A stretch of 64,000 nt of DNA from Fusobacterium ulcerans (GTDB lineage: Bacteria; Fusobacteriota; Fusobacteriia; Fusobacteriales; Fusobacteriaceae): contig NZ_CP028105.1 of NCBI RefSeq assembly GCF_003019675.1, forward strand, positions 1,442,282 through 1,506,281, read 5' to 3'. The first letter of the stretch is position 1. The number at the start of each line of letters is the position of its first letter. Positions 35,990 to 45,598 of the stretch are shown here, one piece after another. The notes below the pieces were generated by a model. The model was not told where the DNA came from and searched no databases. It worked only from the letters and a program-made list of their open reading frames with translations. The translations under genes were made by a program, and so were the position numbers.

Positions 35990-37141
35990 GTGAAAAGAAT
36001 AGTTGTATTAGGATCTACTGGAAGTATAGGGACTAATGCTTTGGAAGTAATAAAAAATGCAGAAGGGAAGTTTAAAGTGATAGCTCTAAGTGGGCATAGA
36101 AATCATAAACTTCTTTTGGAACAGATAAGGGAATTTACTCCAGAATGTGTAGCAGTAGGAACAGAAGAAGGATATAAAGAGATTAAAGCAGAGTTTCCTA
36201 ATATGAGGGTATATTTAGGAGATGAAGGATTAAAAGAACTTGCAATGCTGAAAGATTATGATATACTTCTTACTGCTGTCAGTGGAGCAGTAGGAATAGA
36301 AGCAACTGTTGAAGGAATAAAAAATAGTAAAAGAATAGCTCTTGCCAATAAAGAAACTATGGTAGCTGCTGGGTCGTATATAAATCGTCTTTTAACAGAG
36401 TATCCAAAATCTGAAATAATTCCTGTAGACAGTGAGCATTCAGCTATATTTCAATCTTTATTAGGTGGAAAGAAAAAAGAAGTTGAAAAGATAATAATAA
36501 CTGCTAGTGGAGGAACTTTCAGAGGAAAGAAAAAAGAAGAGCTGGAAAAAGTAAAAGTGGAAGACGCTTTAAAACATCCAAACTGGTCTATGGGTAAAAA
36601 AATAACTATAGACTCATCATCACTTGTAAATAAAGGACTTGAAGTAATAGAAGCTCATGAACTTTTTGGAGTTGATTATGATCATATAGATGTTTTAGTA
36701 CATCCTCAAAGTGTAATACATTCAATGGTACAGTTTAAAGATAAAGCTGTAATAGCACAGCTTGGAGCACCAGATATGAAGCTGCCAATACAGTATGCTT
36801 TTACATATCCAAAGAGAGAGTCAAATTCTGTATTTGAAACACTTGATTTTATGAAAATGTCTACTCTTACATTTGAAAAGGTGGATAATGAGACTTTTAA
36901 AGGGGTAGAGCTTGCTTATAGAGCAGGGAGAACTGGAAAATCTATGCCAGCTGTATTTAATGCAGCTAATGAAGTGGCAGTAGAACTGTTTATGAAAGGG
37001 AAAATAGGATTCCTTACTATATATGAAATAATAGAAGGAGCTATGGACAGGCATGAGCCAGTGGAAATCAACAGTGTAGAAACAGTTAAGACTGTAGATG
37101 GAGAAACAAGAAACTGGGTATATACAGAGTATGGAAAATAG
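35990..37141 (+). CDS. dxr: 1-deoxy-D-xylulose 5-phosphate reductoisomerase
   Basis: NADPH-dependent second step of the MEP isoprenoid pathway, feeding uppS upstream. 383 residues from GTG 35990 after [31 protein letters not shown] is the NADPH site; [23 protein letters not shown] and the SGGTFRGK loop are catalytic blocks. Its presence indicates the MEP pathway. Confidence 0.97.
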   Translation: MKRIVVLGSTGSIGTNALEVIKNAEGKFKVIALSGHRNHKLLLEQIREFTPECVAVGTEEGYKEIKAEFPNMRVYLGDEGLKELAMLKDYDILLTAVSGAVGIEATVEGIKNSKRIALANKETMVAAGSYINRLLTEYPKSEIIPVDSEHSAIFQSLLGGKKKEVEKIIITASGGTFRGKKKEELEKVKVEDALKHPNWSMGKKITIDSSSLVNKGLEVIEAHELFGVDYDHIDVLVHPQSVIHSMVQFKDKAVIAQLGAPDMKLPIQYAFTYPKRESNSVFETLDFMKMSTLTFEKVDNETFKGVELAYRAGRTGKSMPAVFNAANEVAVELFMKGKIGFLTIYEIIEGAMDRHEPVEINSVETVKTVDGETRNWVYTEYGK

Positions 37142-37155
37142 AAAGGAGAACTGAA

Positions 37156-37827
37156 ATGGGAAAACTTATAGTTATAGAGGGAACAGATTCCAGCGGAAAA
37201 GAAACACAAACAAAAAAGTTGTTTGAAAGACTTCTGGCAGAAAAATATAATGTAAAAAAAATATCATTTCCAAACTATGACAGCCCTGCATGTGAACCAG
37301 TGAAAATGTATCTGGCAGGAAAATTTGGAGAAGATGCAATGAAAGTAAATCCTTATCCTGTATCAATGATGTATGCCATAGATAGATATGCTTCTTATAA
37401 AATGGATTGGGAAAAGTTCTATAAAGAAGAAGGGATAATAGTAACAGACAGATATGTTACATCTAATATGGTACATCAGGCATCTAAGATAGCAACTGAA
37501 GATGAAAAGTCTGTATATTTAGATTGGCTAGATGAGTTGGAATATGACAAAATGGATATTCCAAGACCTGACCTTATTATATTTCTGAATATGCCTACAG
37601 AGATGGCATTAAAACTTATGGAAGAAAGAAATAATAAAATAACTGGAGAACAGAAAAAAGATATTCATGAAAGAGATGCAGCTTATCTGGAAAAATCTCA
37701 TGCAAATGCTTGCAGCATAGCAGAGAAATATGGATGGAAAGAGATAAAATGTACAGATGGAGACAGACTGAAAACTATTGATGAAATAGGAGAAGAGGTA
37801 TATAAATTAGTCAGAAATATCATCTGA
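37156..37827 (+). CDS. tmk: Thymidylate kinase-like enzyme
   Basis: Phosphorylates dTMP to dTDP. 223 residues. The P-loop is GTDSSGKETQ, with Glu where most P-loops have Ser or Thr; DRY (TDRYVTSNMVHQ) is the family arginine motif. The sequence is nearer to a diverged branch of the family than to E. coli Tmk, so a second canonical tmk elsewhere is possible. ATG 37156 follows AAAGGAGAACTGAA. Inserted between dxr and rseP, which are usually adjacent. Confidence 0.85.
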   Translation: MGKLIVIEGTDSSGKETQTKKLFERLLAEKYNVKKISFPNYDSPACEPVKMYLAGKFGEDAMKVNPYPVSMMYAIDRYASYKMDWEKFYKEEGIIVTDRYVTSNMVHQASKIATEDEKSVYLDWLDELEYDKMDIPRPDLIIFLNMPTEMALKLMEERNNKITGEQKKDIHERDAAYLEKSHANACSIAEKYGWKEIKCTDGDRLKTIDEIGEEVYKLVRNII

Positions 37828-37842
37828 TAGACGGAGGAAATA

Positions 37843-38862
37843 ATGAACATATTAATAGCTATTCTGGTCTTGGGGATAATAATATTTATACATGAACTTG
37901 GACATTTTCTTACAGCTAAATTTTTCAAAATGCCTGTAAGTGAATTTTCAATTGGAATGGGACCACAAGTGTACTCATACGAGACAATGAAAACAACATA
38001 TTCCTTCAGAGCTATTCCTCTTGGAGGATTTGTAAATATAGAAGGAATGGAAGTAGGAAGTGAAGTAGAAGATGGATTTAACAGCAAACCACCTTTAGCG
38101 AGATTTGTAGTGCTTTTTGCAGGAGTTTTTATGAATTTTCTTCTTGCGTTTATATTAATTTTCACTATGATTTATTCAAATGGAAAGTATATTCAGAACA
38201 AAGAACCTGTAATAGGAAATGTGCTTTCAGAAAGTAAAGGAAGCAAAGTTATTTTTCCTAAAGATAAGATATTGAAAATAGATGGAGTAAATATTAAAGA
38301 GTGGAACGATATAAGTAAGGCACTTGCTGAAAAGGATCCAAAGACACCTATACAAGTGGAGTTGGAAAGAGCAGGAGAAATAAAAAATGTAGATCTTGAA
38401 TTAACAGAAGATCCAGAGAGTAAGAGATATATAGTAGGAATACTTCCTGAATATACTATAGAAAAATATGGAGCATTGGAAGCAGCAAGAATGAGTCTTT
38501 TTAGTTTTGAAAAAATATTTTCTGATACTCTTGGAGGACTTAAACTTATTGTAAGCGGAAAAGTAAAATCAGAGGAAATAAGTGGTCCTATTGGTATAAT
38601 AAAAGTAGTAGGAGATGCATCTAAAGAAGGTGTAGGAATATTGGTATGGTTGACTGCACTTTTATCAGTAAATGTAGGAATTTTAAACCTTATGCCCTTA
38701 CCAGCTTTGGACGGTGGAAGGATACTTTTTGTTATTTTAGAACTAATAGGCATGAAAGTAAATAAAAAGTTTGAAGAAAGATTACACACTGCGGGAATGC
38801 TAATTCTTTTTGCATTTATTTTTTACATAACAGCCAATGATATTTTTAATTTGACAAGATAG
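37843..38862 (+). CDS. rseP: Site-2 metalloprotease RseP
   Basis: Intramembrane zinc protease that cleaves membrane-bound regulators or signal peptide remnants. 339 residues. HELGH in the first helix (FIHELGHFLTAKFF), a PDZ domain (about 120-200), and NLMPLPALDGGRI carrying the third metal ligand. ATG 37843 follows GACGGAGGAAATA. Ends the uppS-cdsA-dxr-tmk-rseP run. Confidence 0.95.
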   Translation: MNILIAILVLGIIIFIHELGHFLTAKFFKMPVSEFSIGMGPQVYSYETMKTTYSFRAIPLGGFVNIEGMEVGSEVEDGFNSKPPLARFVVLFAGVFMNFLLAFILIFTMIYSNGKYIQNKEPVIGNVLSESKGSKVIFPKDKILKIDGVNIKEWNDISKALAEKDPKTPIQVELERAGEIKNVDLELTEDPESKRYIVGILPEYTIEKYGALEAARMSLFSFEKIFSDTLGGLKLIVSGKVKSEEISGPIGIIKVVGDASKEGVGILVWLTALLSVNVGILNLMPLPALDGGRILFVILELIGMKVNKKFEERLHTAGMLILFAFIFYITANDIFNLTR

Positions 38863-38912
38863 CTGTAATTCAGGGGTCTAACATAATATACTATAAATTA
38901 TAAAAAATAGTC

Positions 38913-38941
38913 TTGAAAAAATACAGATTATCTATTATAAT
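38913..38941 (+). promoter_or_regulatory. Promoter of the sigma-54-type activator gene
   Basis: TTGAAA at 38913-38918 and TATAAT at 38936-38941 with 17-base spacing, 69 bases before the start codon. Confidence 0.75.
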
Positions 38942-39009
38942 ACATTATAATAGAAAATCATAAATTGTGAATTATTTTTGAAAGATATATAAAATAGGGA
39001 GGCCAAAAT

Positions 39010-40395
39010 ATGAAGAATGCTATATTAGCTATTTCAGAAAGAAAAGAAACTTTAAAACAAATAAGAAAAGAACTTTCAGAACAATATGAGATCATAACAT
39101 TCAATAATCTTCTAGATGCACTAGATATGCTGAGAGAGAGTGATTTTGATATCGTTTTATTGGACGAATATCTAACATGGTTCAATTTTGCAGAGGCAAA
39201 AAGAAAATTGAATGGAATTGGAAAAGATTTTGTTGTTGTAGGATTATTAGACGATGAAACTGAAGAAGTACTTCAAGAATTAAGAAATGCAGATATTTAC
39301 AACTATTTAATGAAACCAGTAGAATTAAGAGAAATGAACAGAATTATAATGCCAGCTCTTAAAAATCTGGAAATATTGAAGGAAAAAAGAAAACTTGAAG
39401 AGAAACTATTAAGCACAGAAGAAGAAAGTGAAATAGTAGGACAATCTTCAAGAATTAAGGATGTAAAAAATCTTATAGAAAAAGTGGCTGAAAGTGATCT
39501 TACAGTTCTTATTACAGGTGAGAACGGAATTGGAAAAGAGCTTGTAGCTAAAGAAATATACAAGAAAAGCGACAGAAGAAAAAATAACTATATAGTAGTA
39601 AGCTGTGCATCTATGCCAGAAGAAACTATGGAAAGAGAACTTTTCGGATTTGAAAGAGGGGCATTTACAGGAGCTAACTCTAGTAAAAAAGGACTATTAG
39701 AAGAAGCAGATGGAGGAACTATGTTCCTTGATGATATTTCAGCTATGGATATCAAAACTCAAGCTAAACTTTTAAGAGTAATTGAATATGGAGAATTAAG
39801 AAGAGTTGGAGGAAATAAGACTAGAAGAGTGGATGTAAGATTCATTGTAGCTAGTGATAAAGATCTTAAAGATGAGACTGAAAAAGGAAAATTCAGAAAA
39901 GATCTATACCATAGATTGACTGTATTCCCAATTGAAGTTCCACCATTAAGAGACAGAAAAGAAGATGTACCTCTTCTTGCTAACTACTTCTTAAATAAAA
40001 TAGTAAGAGAACTTCATAGAGATACTCCAGTTATTTCAGGAGAAGCTATGAAATATTTAATGGAATATTCATATCCTGGAAATATCAGAGAACTTAGAAA
40101 TATGATAGAAAGAATGGTAATTCTTTCTACTGATAAAATAATAGGTGTAGAAGATCTTCCTCTTGAAATAAAAATGAAATCTGATACAGTTGAAAATAAA
40201 ACAGTAGTAGGAGTAGGACCATTAAAAGATATTCTTGAACAAGAAATCTATAGTCTTGCAGATGTTGAGAAAGTTGTTATAGCTATAGCTCTTCAAAAAA
40301 CTAGATGGAATAAACAAGAAACTTCTAAACTTCTTGGAATTGGAAGAACTACTCTTTATGAAAAAATTAGAAAATATGGTTTAGATTTTAAATAG
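39010..40395 (+). CDS. NtrC-family transcriptional activator with atypical receiver domain
   Basis: Sigma-54-dependent enhancer-binding protein of 461 residues. N-terminal receiver-like domain (about 1-120): the Asp position (IVLLDEYL) and Lys (LMKPVEL) remain, but the acidic pair that holds magnesium is absent (LAISERKE). AAA+ domain (about 140-365): Walker [15 protein letters not shown] loop, GTMFLDDI Walker B, and an R-finger region. C-terminal Fis-type helix-turn-helix ([20 protein letters not shown]). GAFTGA implies contact with sigma-54, whose gene is not in this window. ATG 39010 follows GGGAGGCCAAAAT. No histidine kinase is adjacent; the next gene is a foldase. Confidence 0.9.
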   Translation: MKNAILAISERKETLKQIRKELSEQYEIITFNNLLDALDMLRESDFDIVLLDEYLTWFNFAEAKRKLNGIGKDFVVVGLLDDETEEVLQELRNADIYNYLMKPVELREMNRIIMPALKNLEILKEKRKLEEKLLSTEEESEIVGQSSRIKDVKNLIEKVAESDLTVLITGENGIGKELVAKEIYKKSDRRKNNYIVVSCASMPEETMERELFGFERGAFTGANSSKKGLLEEADGGTMFLDDISAMDIKTQAKLLRVIEYGELRRVGGNKTRRVDVRFIVASDKDLKDETEKGKFRKDLYHRLTVFPIEVPPLRDRKEDVPLLANYFLNKIVRELHRDTPVISGEAMKYLMEYSYPGNIRELRNMIERMVILSTDKIIGVEDLPLEIKMKSDTVENKTVVGVGPLKDILEQEIYSLADVEKVVIAIALQKTRWNKQETSKLLGIGRTTLYEKIRKYGLDFK

Positions 40396-40455
40396 AGAGC
40401 AATGAAATAGACAACAGTAAAGAACTAACTAAAAGAAGGGGGAAAATTATCAGTT

Positions 40456-42210
40456 TTGACTGGTAATACATTGATTATGGCAATTAGAAAATTTCGTAAA
40501 CAAATGAAACCTATTATCTGGTTGGTAACTATCCTTATGGTATTAGGTGGAGGATATGCTACTTTATCAAGTATCATAGGAAGCATGAGCAATGGTCATT
40601 CAAACTATGCTTTTAAGCTGAATGGAAATAAAATATCTAAATTTGAGGTAGAAAAAACAAAAGCTACTATGATTGATGGATATTCTAGATATCTAGGGGA
40701 TAAAGTGGATAGAAGTCTTATAGATATTTTAGCTTTTGATGAAGTTGTAAATAAAAATCTTACATTAGAAATGGCTGACAAATTAAAAGTTAAAGTTTCT
40801 AATGGAGATGTAAATGATCAATATGATAAAATAGAAAATTCTATAGGAAATAGAGATCAGTTTAAAAGAATGCTTCAGGTACAGGGATACACTAAGAATA
40901 CTTTCAAAAAAGAATTGAAAGATAATCTTACTGTAGAGCAAACTCTTGCAAAGATTCAAGAGGGAATTAATCCTACTGATGAAGAAATTAATAAATATTA
41001 TGAAGATAATCTATATACTAGATTTTCTGGAAAACCTTTGTCTGATGTAAAAAATGAAGTAATAACTGATTTAAAACAAACTAAGGGAATAGAAGAATAT
41101 GTTCTTCTTCTTGATAAAGCTAGAAAAAATATGAAACTGGAAAATGTTTCACAAGAATATAAAGCATATGTTGAAAGAAATGAAATGGAAGAGGATGGAT
41201 TTGCAGTATCTAATATAGAGATGGCAAAAAGAACTCTAAATAATCTTTTTATTACTAATGGTGATAGAGATAAAGCCAGAGAATTGTCTAAAGAATATTA
41301 CAGAGCTCAAATAAAATTGGCTAAAATAGCTATAGAGAGAGGAATAACAGTGGATGAAACACTTCCTCTTGATTATAAATTCGAAGAATATAAAAAAGGA
41401 CTTTTTGAAAATATAAAAAATTCATTAAATCCTAGTGATGCTCAGTTAAAAGAATACTTTGAAAAAAATAAGCTCGTTTATGATACTTTTCCAAGTTCTG
41501 ATTCATATATAGCTATTTTAAAAGTTGATGCTTCAGCAGAAGATAAAGCAGCAGCAAAAGCAAAGGCAGAAGAACTTTTAAAAACTCTTACTCCTGAAAA
41601 TTTTGCAGAGGTAGCTAAAAAGAATTCTGATGGACCAAGTTCACCAAATGGTGGAGATTTAGGATGGTTTTCTAAAAAAGACATGGTTGAACCTTTTCAA
41701 AAAGCTGTATTCTCAGGAGAAGTTGGAAAAATATATCCACAACCTGTAGAAACTATATTTGGAGAGCATTTGATATATATAGAAGATAGAAAAGATGATG
41801 AAGAAAGAGCAAAAGCAAGTCATATTCTTATTGTTCCTAAAGTATCAGAAGCAACTATTAATATCAAAAAAGCTGAAATAGAAGCAGTAAAAGAAAAACT
41901 GGCAAATGGAACAGTTAATTTTGAAACTCTTTCTAAAGAAAATAAGGATGTACTTCAAAGCAGTTTATTTTCTAAGATAGATGATACTGGGTATATTCCA
42001 GGATTGGGATATAATGAAGCACTTACAAAATTAATATTTGATGCTCCTTTAAATAAAGTTCAAACAGCTCTTATTGAGGATAAATTCTATATCTTCAAAA
42101 AAACAAATGAAGTAAAATACAAAGCAGCTGATTTTAATGAACTTAAAGACAGAGTTAAAGATGATTATCTGAATTCAAAAACTCAAGAAGAGCTTAAAAA
42201 GCTTATTTAG
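40456..42210 (+). CDS. Membrane-anchored peptidyl-prolyl isomerase (SurA/PpiD-like)
   Basis: Periplasmic folding helper for exported or outer-membrane proteins. 584 residues: one N-terminal membrane anchor (about 25-46) after a basic head (RKFRKQMK), a SurA-N-like helical chaperone domain, then two parvulin-like regions (about 350-455 with PSSPNGGDLGWFSKKDMVEPF, and one starting RAKASHILIV at about 450). TTG 40456 follows GAAGGGGG at a long spacing, so the start is less certain; ATG 40477 has no site. It follows the activator gene by 60 bases. Confidence 0.85.
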   Translation: MTGNTLIMAIRKFRKQMKPIIWLVTILMVLGGGYATLSSIIGSMSNGHSNYAFKLNGNKISKFEVEKTKATMIDGYSRYLGDKVDRSLIDILAFDEVVNKNLTLEMADKLKVKVSNGDVNDQYDKIENSIGNRDQFKRMLQVQGYTKNTFKKELKDNLTVEQTLAKIQEGINPTDEEINKYYEDNLYTRFSGKPLSDVKNEVITDLKQTKGIEEYVLLLDKARKNMKLENVSQEYKAYVERNEMEEDGFAVSNIEMAKRTLNNLFITNGDRDKARELSKEYYRAQIKLAKIAIERGITVDETLPLDYKFEEYKKGLFENIKNSLNPSDAQLKEYFEKNKLVYDTFPSSDSYIAILKVDASAEDKAAAKAKAEELLKTLTPENFAEVAKKNSDGPSSPNGGDLGWFSKKDMVEPFQKAVFSGEVGKIYPQPVETIFGEHLIYIEDRKDDEERAKASHILIVPKVSEATINIKKAEIEAVKEKLANGTVNFETLSKENKDVLQSSLFSKIDDTGYIPGLGYNEALTKLIFDAPLNKVQTALIEDKFYIFKKTNEVKYKAADFNELKDRVKDDYLNSKTQEELKKLI

Positions 42211-42223
42211 GTAATTGATATAC

Positions 42224-42270
42224 AAAAAGAGAATGACCTAAAACTTTATTTTGGGTTACTCTCTTTTTTA
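42224..42270 (+). terminator. Terminator after the foldase gene
   Basis: AAAAAGAGAATGACCTAAAA pairs with TTTTGGGTTACTCTCTTTTT (few mismatches), then further T. Confidence 0.88.
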
Positions 42271-42289
42271 TATTCTTAAGGAAAAAAAT

Positions 42290-42318
42290 TTGATTATTTC
42301 TAAAAAATGTATTATACT
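42290..42318 (+). promoter_or_regulatory. Promoter of the dnaG-rpoD cluster
   Basis: TTGATT at 42290-42295 and TATACT at 42313-42318 with 17-base spacing, about 90 bases before the short leader ORF. Confidence 0.65.
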
Positions 42319-42408
42319 AAAGAATAACGGAAAAATATTTTCTGTATTTTTAACGAATATACAACTTTTTATTTTCAGAATAAGGATATATAAAAAAGGG
42401 AGATTACC

Positions 42409-42471
42409 ATGAGGAAATTGAAAATTGAGCATAAGAATGAAAATGAAACAGTGATTACAAGTGAGATATAA
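42409..42471 (+). CDS. Short leader peptide overlapping the dnaG start
   Basis: ATG 42409 follows a strong site (AAAAAAGGGAGATTACC) and encodes 20 residues (MRKLKIEHKNENETVITSEI) to TAA 42469-42471. The stop overlaps the dnaG GTG start (42461) by 11 bases in another frame. dnaG itself has no good ribosome site, so translation is probably coupled through this ORF. Peptide function, if any, is unknown. Confidence 0.5.
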   Translation: MRKLKIEHKNENETVITSEI

Positions 42472-44236
42472 GTCTGAAGACATAGATATGCTGATAGAAA
42501 GCCTCAGAATAGAAGAGGTAGTCGGCGAATTTGTAGAACTGAAAAAATCAGGCTCAAGTTATAAGGGGCTTTGCCCTTTTCATCAAGATACCTCTCCTTC
42601 TTTTATGGTCAGCCCAAGCAAAAATATATGCAAATGTTTTGTTTGTGGAGCTGGTGGAAATCCTATAAAATTTTATTCTGAATATAAAAAGATAAGTTTT
42701 ATAGAAGCTGTTGAAGAACTTTCTAAAAAATATGGAATACCAATAAAAGGTACCAGAAATAGCAAAAAAAATAATGAGAATTATGATAAATATTATAAAA
42801 TAATGGAAGATGCCCACAATTTTTTTAAAGAATATATCTTTTCCAATGGTGGAAGAGAAGCTATGGAATATCTGGCAGCTAGAAAACTCAATCCAAAGAT
42901 CATAAAAGATAATGAACTGGGCTTTGCCCCAAATAAGTGGAATGAACTTAATGATCATCTTATCAGCAAGGGATATGAATTAAAAGATCTCATTGCATTA
43001 GGTCTTGTGAAAGAGAGTGAAAATGGGCAGTATGATGTATTCAGGAATAGGATTATATTTCCAATCTACTCTCCAACTGGAAAAATAATAGCCTTTGGAG
43101 GAAGAACTCTTGAAAATAATAAAGAGGTTCCTAAATATATAAACTCACCAGATACACCTATCTTTAAAAAAGGTAAGAATTTATATGGACTAGAACGTGG
43201 AAGCATGATTAAGAAAAAAAATTATGCTATGCTCATGGAAGGTTATATGGATGTACTGTCAGGGTATTTATATGGATTTGATGTAGCCCTGGCTCCTTTG
43301 GGAACAGCATTAACTGAGGAACAAGGAAAACTTCTAAAAAGATATACTTCTAATATAATACTTTCTTTTGATTCAGATGCAGCAGGGCAGTCAGCAACGG
43401 AAAGATCTGGAATGATACTAAAAACGTTAGGTTTTAATATCAGAGTTCTGGTTCTTGAAGGAGCGAAGGATCCTGATGAATATTTAAAGCTGTATGGAAA
43501 AGAAAGCTTTTTAAAGTGTGTGAAAAATTCTGTTGAAATATTTGATTTTTTATTTAAATATTATTCAAAAGAATACGATCTAAGCAACATGATGTCTAAG
43601 CAGAATTTTATAAACAGATTTAAAGAATTTTTTCAAAGTGTAGATACAGATCTTGAGAAAAGTTTGTACTTAGACAAATTGTCTAAACAGTTAAATATTG
43701 AAAAAGATATACTTAAAGAGACTTTGATAGATAAAAATAGAAAAAAATCAAGGAAAATAGAAGAAGTTTCAGAAAATATAAGTATATCAAGAGAAGAAGC
43801 AGCAAGTAAATTAGAAGAGCTTACACTTGGACTTATACTGGCTAAAAATGAATATTTTGAATATTTTAAAAATAAAAATATAAAAGGATCTTTGACTAGA
43901 AAAGTTTTTCAATATCTTAAAGAAAGAGATGAAGAATCAAATATAGTGAGAGAGCTTAAAGATAACGTTGAATTGACAAAAGCTGAAACAGATGAGTGGG
44001 AAATTGTAATCTGTATGGCTATAAATGATTTTTCTAGTGAAGAGAGAACAAATAAGTTATTAGAGGAGATATTTATCTCTTGGTTTAGAATAGAATTGAA
44101 AGAAAAACAAAGGAATAGAGAAAATATTAGTAAAACGATAGGGCTTAAAAGCATTGAATTAAAATTGAATGCAGCTGATGGTTTCTCAAAAATACTGGAT
44201 ATATATAAAGAATATGAAGAAATAGTTAATCTATAA
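42461..44236 (+). CDS. dnaG: DNA primase
   Basis: Makes RNA primers at the replication fork. 591 residues. N-terminal zinc-binding domain with CPFHQDTSPSF and CFVCGAGG (CHC2 type, about 38-66). TOPRIM domain: LMEGYMDVLSGY (catalytic Glu) and LSFDSDAAGQSA (Asp pair). C-terminal helicase-binding part is diverged. GTG 42461 gives the family N-terminus (EDIDMLIESLRIEEVVGEFV-like) but lacks a ribosome site; see the overlapping leader ORF. 24 bases before rpoD, as in the classical macromolecular-synthesis operon, but rpsU is not upstream. Confidence 0.95.
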   Translation: MRYKSEDIDMLIESLRIEEVVGEFVELKKSGSSYKGLCPFHQDTSPSFMVSPSKNICKCFVCGAGGNPIKFYSEYKKISFIEAVEELSKKYGIPIKGTRNSKKNNENYDKYYKIMEDAHNFFKEYIFSNGGREAMEYLAARKLNPKIIKDNELGFAPNKWNELNDHLISKGYELKDLIALGLVKESENGQYDVFRNRIIFPIYSPTGKIIAFGGRTLENNKEVPKYINSPDTPIFKKGKNLYGLERGSMIKKKNYAMLMEGYMDVLSGYLYGFDVALAPLGTALTEEQGKLLKRYTSNIILSFDSDAAGQSATERSGMILKTLGFNIRVLVLEGAKDPDEYLKLYGKESFLKCVKNSVEIFDFLFKYYSKEYDLSNMMSKQNFINRFKEFFQSVDTDLEKSLYLDKLSKQLNIEKDILKETLIDKNRKKSRKIEEVSENISISREEAASKLEELTLGLILAKNEYFEYFKNKNIKGSLTRKVFQYLKERDEESNIVRELKDNVELTKAETDEWEIVICMAINDFSSEERTNKLLEEIFISWFRIELKEKQRNRENISKTIGLKSIELKLNAADGFSKILDIYKEYEEIVNL

Positions 44237-44260
44237 TTTTTTTAGAGGAGGCTTCAAATA

Positions 44261-45517
44261 ATGAGAGAGTTTATAAAAAATGAGAAGGTTCTTTCTTTAG
44301 TCAGAAAAGCGATGGAAAATAAGTTTATAACTTATGAAGAGATAAATGAGGAATTAAAAAGTGATTTTCCAGTAGAAAAAATTGAGCAGCTGATAACAGG
44401 AATGATGGAACAAGGGATCGAGATTGTAAGACAAGAAGATCTGGAAAAAGAAAAGAAACTTGCAGCATCTTTGAAAAAAGATAAAGATAAGGACAAAGAT
44501 AAAGATGAAGAACCTATTTCAAAAACTCAAGATAAAGAGGAATTTCCTGATGAAGATGAAATAGATGACCTTTTAGAAGAGAGAACAGAAGATTTAGATG
44601 ACTTTGAACATTTCAACCCAGAAGAATTGGAGGAAATAAATGAAGATGAACTTGTAAGTGATGATTTGTTTAATCTTTCAGGGGATATGAAAGTAGATGA
44701 ACCTATTAAAATGTATCTTCGTGAAATAGGACAGATTCCACTTCTTAGTCATGATGAAGAATTAGAATATGCTAAGAGAGCATTAGAAGGAGACGACTGG
44801 GCAAGTAAACAGCTGATAGAGGCAAACCTTAGACTAGTTGTAAGTATAGCTAAAAAACATACTAATAGAGGTCTTAAACTTCTTGATCTGATTCAAGAGG
44901 GAAATATAGGGCTGATGAAAGCAGTTGAAAAATTTGAATACAGTAAAGGATATAAATTTTCTACATATGCTACTTGGTGGATAAGACAAGCTATAACAAG
45001 AGCTATTGCTGACCAGGGTAGAACAATAAGAATACCAGTACACATGATAGAAACTATCAACAAGATAAAAAAAGAAGCAAGAATTTATTTGCAAGAAACA
45101 GGTAAAGATGCTACTCCAGAAGTTTTAGGTGAAAGATTGGGAATGGAAGTAGACAAGGTAAAAGCTATTCAGGAAATGAACCAAGATCCGATATCTCTTG
45201 AAACTCCAGTAGGAAGTGAAGAAGATAGTGAATTAGGAGACTTTGTTGAAGATCATAAAATGCTTAATCCATACGAACTTACAAATAGATCTCTTCTTAG
45301 AGAGCAGCTTAATGGGGTATTAAATACTCTTAGCAGCAGAGAAGAAAGAGTATTGAGATATAGATATGGTCTAGATGATGGATCACCAAAAACTCTGGAA
45401 GAAGTAGGAAAAATATTTAAAGTAACAAGAGAGAGAATAAGACAGATAGAAGTCAAAGCCTTGAGAAAACTTAGACATCCAAGCAGAAGAAAAAAACTGG
45501 AAGACTTTAAAGTGTAA
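44261..45517 (+). CDS. rpoD: Primary sigma factor (sigma-70, RpoD)
   Basis: Directs RNA polymerase to housekeeping promoters. 418 residues. Region 1.1 (about 1-60), then a charged linker with five Lys-Asp repeats (about 73-82) and an acidic run, region 1.2 ([18 protein letters not shown]), region 2 ([28 protein letters not shown]..., DNA-reading [20 protein letters not shown]), region 3, and region 4 helix-turn-helix ([17 protein letters not shown]). ATG 44261 follows AGAGGAGGCTTCAAATA. The long non-conserved insertion of proteobacterial RpoD is absent. A terminator follows. Confidence 0.97.
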   Translation: MREFIKNEKVLSLVRKAMENKFITYEEINEELKSDFPVEKIEQLITGMMEQGIEIVRQEDLEKEKKLAASLKKDKDKDKDKDEEPISKTQDKEEFPDEDEIDDLLEERTEDLDDFEHFNPEELEEINEDELVSDDLFNLSGDMKVDEPIKMYLREIGQIPLLSHDEELEYAKRALEGDDWASKQLIEANLRLVVSIAKKHTNRGLKLLDLIQEGNIGLMKAVEKFEYSKGYKFSTYATWWIRQAITRAIADQGRTIRIPVHMIETINKIKKEARIYLQETGKDATPEVLGERLGMEVDKVKAIQEMNQDPISLETPVGSEEDSELGDFVEDHKMLNPYELTNRSLLREQLNGVLNTLSSREERVLRYRYGLDDGSPKTLEEVGKIFKVTRERIRQIEVKALRKLRHPSRRKKLEDFKV

Positions 45518-45521
45518 TAAT

Positions 45522-45574
45522 TTGAGGGAGCCCCAAAAGATAAATAAAATTTATTTGGGGATTCCCTCATTTTT
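45522..45574 (+). terminator. Terminator after rpoD
   Basis: TGAGGGAgCCCCAAA pairs with TTTGGGGaTTCCCTCA, then T5. The next gene lies 25 bases after it with no clear promoter, so read-through probably feeds it. Confidence 0.88.
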
Positions 45575-45598
45575 GACTGCAAATATTATGGAGGGAAC

